Shown here in pieces: positions 43,420 through 46,067 of a DNA stretch of 46,067 nucleotides (position 1 is its first letter; every line of letters begins with the position of its first letter). The stretch covers positions 1 through 46,067 of the forward strand of contig JARLIH010000376.1 in assembly GCA_031291845.1 (NCBI GenBank), given 5' to 3'. Source of the stretch: Isosphaeraceae bacterium. GTDB lineage: Bacteria; Planctomycetota; Planctomycetia; Isosphaerales; Isosphaeraceae. Both the position numbers and the translations under genes were made by a program. The notes beneath the pieces are model-generated. The model did not search any database. It saw only the letters and a program-made list of their open reading frames with translations, and was not told the origin of the DNA.

Positions 43420-43779
43420 CGTCCGGCATGTCTCCGACGCAGAACCGCGCGATCAGCCTGGCGGGCCGTTAGCGCGCACAGAGGGCGTCCATTGATGCTG
43501 GCGCGCAACGCGAGGGGGAGACAGCACTCCCGCGGCGGACCGCTTGGAGAGCGACGATCCTGCGCCACGAAGAGAGGCTATGGCGATTGCGGAGGCGCGT
43601 ACTCTTCTAGAGTAGGTCACGCTGTCTCGCAATTTGTGACGATTTCCTTAATTTCCGCTGGCCGAACGGGCCAGTCGCTCATCCTCATTCGCTACGCGAA
43701 GCCGGGGGGCCCGGGGGGCCGAGCTGACGGGCAAGCCGACGAAGACGTGAGCATGACACCCAACACGGTTCCCACCGGC
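43420..43779. other. 360-bp intergenic region with a palindromic operator-like site
   Basis: It lies upstream of the c-di-GMP gene and beyond the end of the methyltransferase gene (both minus). It holds the palindrome at 43600-43614 and a very G/C-rich run near 43705-43720. No gene is supported. Confidence 0.5.
43600..43614. promoter_or_regulatory. 15-bp palindrome, possible operator
   Basis: TACTCT-TCT-AGAGTA, two perfect 6-bp arms. It lies about 180 bp upstream of the c-di-GMP gene start. A role as a repressor site is inference. Confidence 0.3.
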
Positions 43780-44541
43780 TCAAGTCCGTTTCGGCACCTC
43801 GCATGATTTTATGCACTCGATACCGATGACGGGCGGGTGCTCGACGAACTCGCGCCAATGACCGGGCGGATATGCGGCTTCGCCGAGCGGCGAAACGCGA
43901 GGGAAGTGCCAGCGGACCGCCGTGAAGCCCGCCGACTCGAGCGCTGCTTCGTGGTCGGCGGCGGGCAGATAATAGTTCTCCACCTCGACCGGACCGTCAT
44001 CCAGGTGGAACGTCCAGGTGAACGGCATCCCCGGCCGCTTGTCACCGGGCGCCCGCGCCTCGAGGCCGTACTTGAGGTAGGACGAGCCGTTCGCGAAGTC
44101 GATATCGGGGTTGGAGTTGATCGTCACGAACCTGCCGCCCGGCTTGAGGCACCGGGCGACGCTCGCGCAGAATTTATCGAGCTCCTCGCGGGTCGCGGCG
44201 TAGTTCAGGAGGTAGGCGGCGGCCACCACGTCGAACGTTTGGGACAGTTGGAGCGTGCGGCAGTCCTGCACGACGTACTCGATCCCGAGCGGGTGCTCGG
44301 CCTCCTGGGCGCGGGCCAGCGCGATCATCCCGCCGGACAGGTCCACGCCGACAACCCGCGCAGCCCCCAGGCTGGGAAGCATTCGCGTATAATGGCCCTC
44401 GCCGCAGGCCAAGTCCACCACGGCCTGGCCCGAGAGGTCGCCGAGCATACCGAGAAACGTATACGCCTCAACATAAGTCCGCCAGGCGTGGTGTTTGGCC
44501 GTCTGGTAACGCGCGGCGATCCCATCGTAGTCAGTCGGCAT
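43780..44541 (-). CDS. Class I SAM-dependent methyltransferase
   Basis: 253 residues from ATG at 44541, chosen for AAAGGA six bases upstream; the frame continues 14 codons further. Motif I is VVDLACGEGHYTRML (about 40-54), followed by VVGVDLSGGMIALAR, the acidic-loop region VVQDCRTLQL, and FDVVAAAYLLNYA, then LKPGGRFVTINSNPD. This is the Methyltransf_25/11-type fold. The C-terminal part (FTWTFHLDDGPVEVENYYLP) is typical of small-molecule methyltransferases. The substrate is unknown. It is divergent from the isomerase-like gene. Confidence 0.9.
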   Translation of the reverse strand: MPTDYDGIAARYQTAKHHAWRTYVEAYTFLGMLGDLSGQAVVDLACGEGHYTRMLPSLGAARVVGVDLSGGMIALARAQEAEHPLGIEYVVQDCRTLQLSQTFDVVAAAYLLNYAATREELDKFCASVARCLKPGGRFVTINSNPDIDFANGSSYLKYGLEARAPGDKRPGMPFTWTFHLDDGPVEVENYYLPAADHEAALESAGFTAVRWHFPRVSPLGEAAYPPGHWREFVEHPPVIGIECIKSCEVPKRT

Positions 44542-44606
44542 TTTGTGTCCTTTGCCGGCGCAATTGCGAAAGCGACTACTCAAGGATAGACCAAGATCAT
44601 CAATGC

Positions 44607-44622
44607 AGCCGGCCGGCCGGCT
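44607..44622. repeat. Perfect 16-bp GC palindrome
   Basis: AGCCGGCCGGCCGGCT in the 212-bp divergent spacer between the methyltransferase and isomerase-like genes. It could be a regulator site or simply a GC-rich chance palindrome. Confidence 0.3.
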
Positions 44623-44753
44623 CGGCGGACCACATCGGTCCCCATCGACTCAAAAGGCCCGGGCCGGAGGCTGAGGTCTCGACGAGGCGATGGTCCTCAG
44701 AGATGATACTGCGGGCGCAAAGGTCCATCGGCGCTCCGGCCTGGAAAGTCGCC

Positions 44754-45809
44754 ATGAATGAACGTCATCCCAACACTTTTCCGAAACTTCACAATTCGGC
44801 CTGGCCGGGCATTGTCGGCAAGGGGGAGGGCTCCGAGCCGCCTATCGATCTCGAGACGATGCTCGACTTTACCGCCGCGGCCGAAGTCGACGGCGTCAGG
44901 TTCGACGGCATCGACCTGGCCCTGCACCCGCCTCATCTCGCGACCGATCCCACCGACGACGAGCTCAGGACCCTTGCCGAGCGCGTCGCCGCGCGGGGCC
45001 TCGCGATCGGCTCCGTCGGCGCGCCGGTCTGGACCACGATGGGGGGCGGGCCAGCGCTCGACGCGGGCGAAGGCCGGGTCCGGTTCCTGAAGCAGGTTCG
45101 CAAGGCCTGTCGCATCGCCGGCCGGCTTCGCGAGCTGGGAGCTCGGTCCGGCGGCGTCGTGCGCATCGACTCGGCGTGCAGCCCGGCCGAGTGGGCGCTT
45201 GACCCCGAGGGAAACCAGCGCCGAATTGCGGAGACCTTCCGGGAGGCCGCCCGGATCGCTCGGGACCATGGCGAACGCCTCGCCGCCGAGGGGGAGATTT
45301 GCTGGGGCGGCATGCACTCCTGGCGCACGATGGTCGACCTGCTGGAGCGCGTGGGGGAGCCGGAGACCGTGGGCTTCCAGGCCGACATGGCGCACACGCT
45401 CCTGTTCGCGCTCGGCGAGAACGCGCCGGCGGATCGCCTCCTGCCCGCCGCCTTCGCCTGGTCGGACCGCGCAGCCCTCGACGAGGGCCTGCGGGCGTTG
45501 ACGGCCGCCCTGCGGCCCTGGACGATTGACTTCCACGTTGCGCAGAATGACGCCACGGTCTTCGGGTCGGGCTCCCACGACCACACCGGCCGGCACTGCT
45601 TGCCCAACGACCCGAACGCCAAGCTCGACGTCCCGCGTCACGCAGGGTTCTGGCTCCGCGATGAGGACGGCAACGTGACCAAGAGGTTCCGGCACATCTG
45701 CTGGGATGGCTGCATGTTTCCGAACGCGGTCTTGATGCGGCCCGAGACGTGGAACGAAATCCTGGCGACGATGATCGCCGTCCGCGACACGCACGGTTGG
45801 AGCGAGTGA
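44754..45809 (+). CDS. Sugar phosphate isomerase/epimerase-like TIM-barrel protein
   Basis: 351 residues from ATG at 44754 (GGAAAG five bases upstream); the frame continues 17 codons further. The fold is of the xylose isomerase-like/AP endonuclease 2 type: VDGVRFDGIDLALHPPHLAT, RGLAIGSVGAPVW, CRIAGRLRELGARSGGVVRI, LAAEGEICWGGMHSW, VGFQADMAHTLLFAL and IDFHVAQNDATVFGSGSHDH, with Glu, Asp and His residues that could bind a divalent metal at the barrel mouth. Planctomycete genomes carry many such proteins, usually in sugar or inositol catabolism. The exact reaction is not determinable here. Confidence 0.85.
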   Translation: MNERHPNTFPKLHNSAWPGIVGKGEGSEPPIDLETMLDFTAAAEVDGVRFDGIDLALHPPHLATDPTDDELRTLAERVAARGLAIGSVGAPVWTTMGGGPALDAGEGRVRFLKQVRKACRIAGRLRELGARSGGVVRIDSACSPAEWALDPEGNQRRIAETFREAARIARDHGERLAAEGEICWGGMHSWRTMVDLLERVGEPETVGFQADMAHTLLFALGENAPADRLLPAAFAWSDRAALDEGLRALTAALRPWTIDFHVAQNDATVFGSGSHDHTGRHCLPNDPNAKLDVPRHAGFWLRDEDGNVTKRFRHICWDGCMFPNAVLMRPETWNEILATMIAVRDTHGWSE

Positions 45810-45969
45810 CGTCCGATGGCGTTGTACGGCCGGTCCCTTCGCAAGCGCAAAACGGCGGCAGAGGGCTGGTGGACCTCCCCGAAAACGATCGATGAAGTGA
45901 ACTAGCAAGCGGACATCCTCGGCGCGGTGGATGCGTCGGACGCGAAAGCCGTTTTTTTCCGATATTGGG

Positions 45970-46067
45970 ATGGACAGACGCATGCTCGCGATCCCGACCA
46001 CGCTCATCGGTCTCCTGGCCCTCGCGGCCGATGCCCGCGCCGGCGGTCTGCCTCGCGGCGACGCCGG
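45970..46067 (+). CDS. Start of a secreted protein, cut by the window edge
   Basis: From ATG at 45970 the frame reads MDRRMLAIPTTLIGLLALAA and then DARAGGLPRGDAG to the end of the window. This is a typical signal peptide with a probable cleavage site after ARA. There is no strong ribosome-binding site, and the second Met (45982) is an alternative start. Nothing can be said of its function. Confidence 0.55.
   Translation, partial: MDRRMLAIPTTLIGLLALAADARAGGLPRGDA

Noticed and set aside
1..46067. tRNA, rRNA, CRISPR array, integrase or insertion-sequence genes
   Set aside because: I looked for T-loop-like GTTCGA patterns, regularly spaced repeats and transposase motifs and saw none that held up by eye; a tRNAscan or IS search was not possible.

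Overview
The window reads as chromosome of a high-GC planctomycete, most likely family Isosphaeraceae. This is inferred from gene content: a DUF1501 protein, four large Hanks-type Ser/Thr kinase or kinase-linked receptor genes, an ECF-like sigma factor overlapping a kinase-WD40 gene, two tandem Hint-domain proteins, and secreted proteins carrying the planctomycetal N-terminal LExRxLxS-type sorting motif. I saw no tRNA, rRNA, CRISPR array, integrase or transposase. Genes are dense on both strands. Many long open frames lie antisense to real genes; these are GC-rich shadows and are left out.

Layout. 1-5.3 kb: 3'-truncated DUF1501 gene (minus); a GNAT acetyltransferase and NAD-dependent epimerase pair (plus); a secreted protein joining a CHAP/NlpC-like N-terminal domain to a calpain-like C-terminal domain (minus). 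5.3-8.2 kb: hflX with a clear sigma70-type promoter, then a DUF5131 (phage Gp37/Gp68-like) gene behind a repeat-borne promoter. 8.1-12.4 kb: two tandem paralogous secreted TPR/Hint-domain proteins. 12.5-17.2 kb: ECF sigma plus Ser/Thr kinase-WD40 operon, divergent from a membrane-anchored WD40 protein that is followed by a large inverted repeat. 17.4-29.1 kb: a DevBCA-type exporter operon (adaptor, two FtsX-like permeases, ATPase fused to a cyclic-nucleotide-binding domain), a convergent TolC-like lipoprotein, and an opposing operon of a Ser/Thr kinase-TPR protein and an FHA-GAF-class III nucleotidyl cyclase. 29.7-36.9 kb: an atypical receiver protein, a matrixin-like protease with DUF4214, a periplasmic coiled-coil protein, a four-helix membrane protein and a kinase-receiver fusion. 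36.9-46 kb: a predicted outer-membrane barrel with a Calx-beta/beta-helix surface protein, a PAS-GAF-HD-GYP-REC-GGEEF c-di-GMP protein, a methyltransferase, a TIM-barrel isomerase-like protein and the start of a further secreted protein.

The most interesting candidate system is at 17.4-29.1 kb. The parts suggest a chain in which the kinase phosphorylates targets, the FHA domain reads phosphothreonine, the cyclase makes a cyclic nucleotide, and that nucleotide binds the CNBD fused to the exporter ATPase. The chain is inference from domains and adjacency. Two further points raise interest: the positions that normally select adenine in class III cyclases are changed to Asp and Gly, and the exporter has two different permeases. 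Other items worth a look are the toxin-less Hint pair, the double cysteine-protease fusion, a receiver lacking its phospho-acceptor Asp with an extremely AT-rich patch at that site, and three kinds of hairpin or dispersed repeat.
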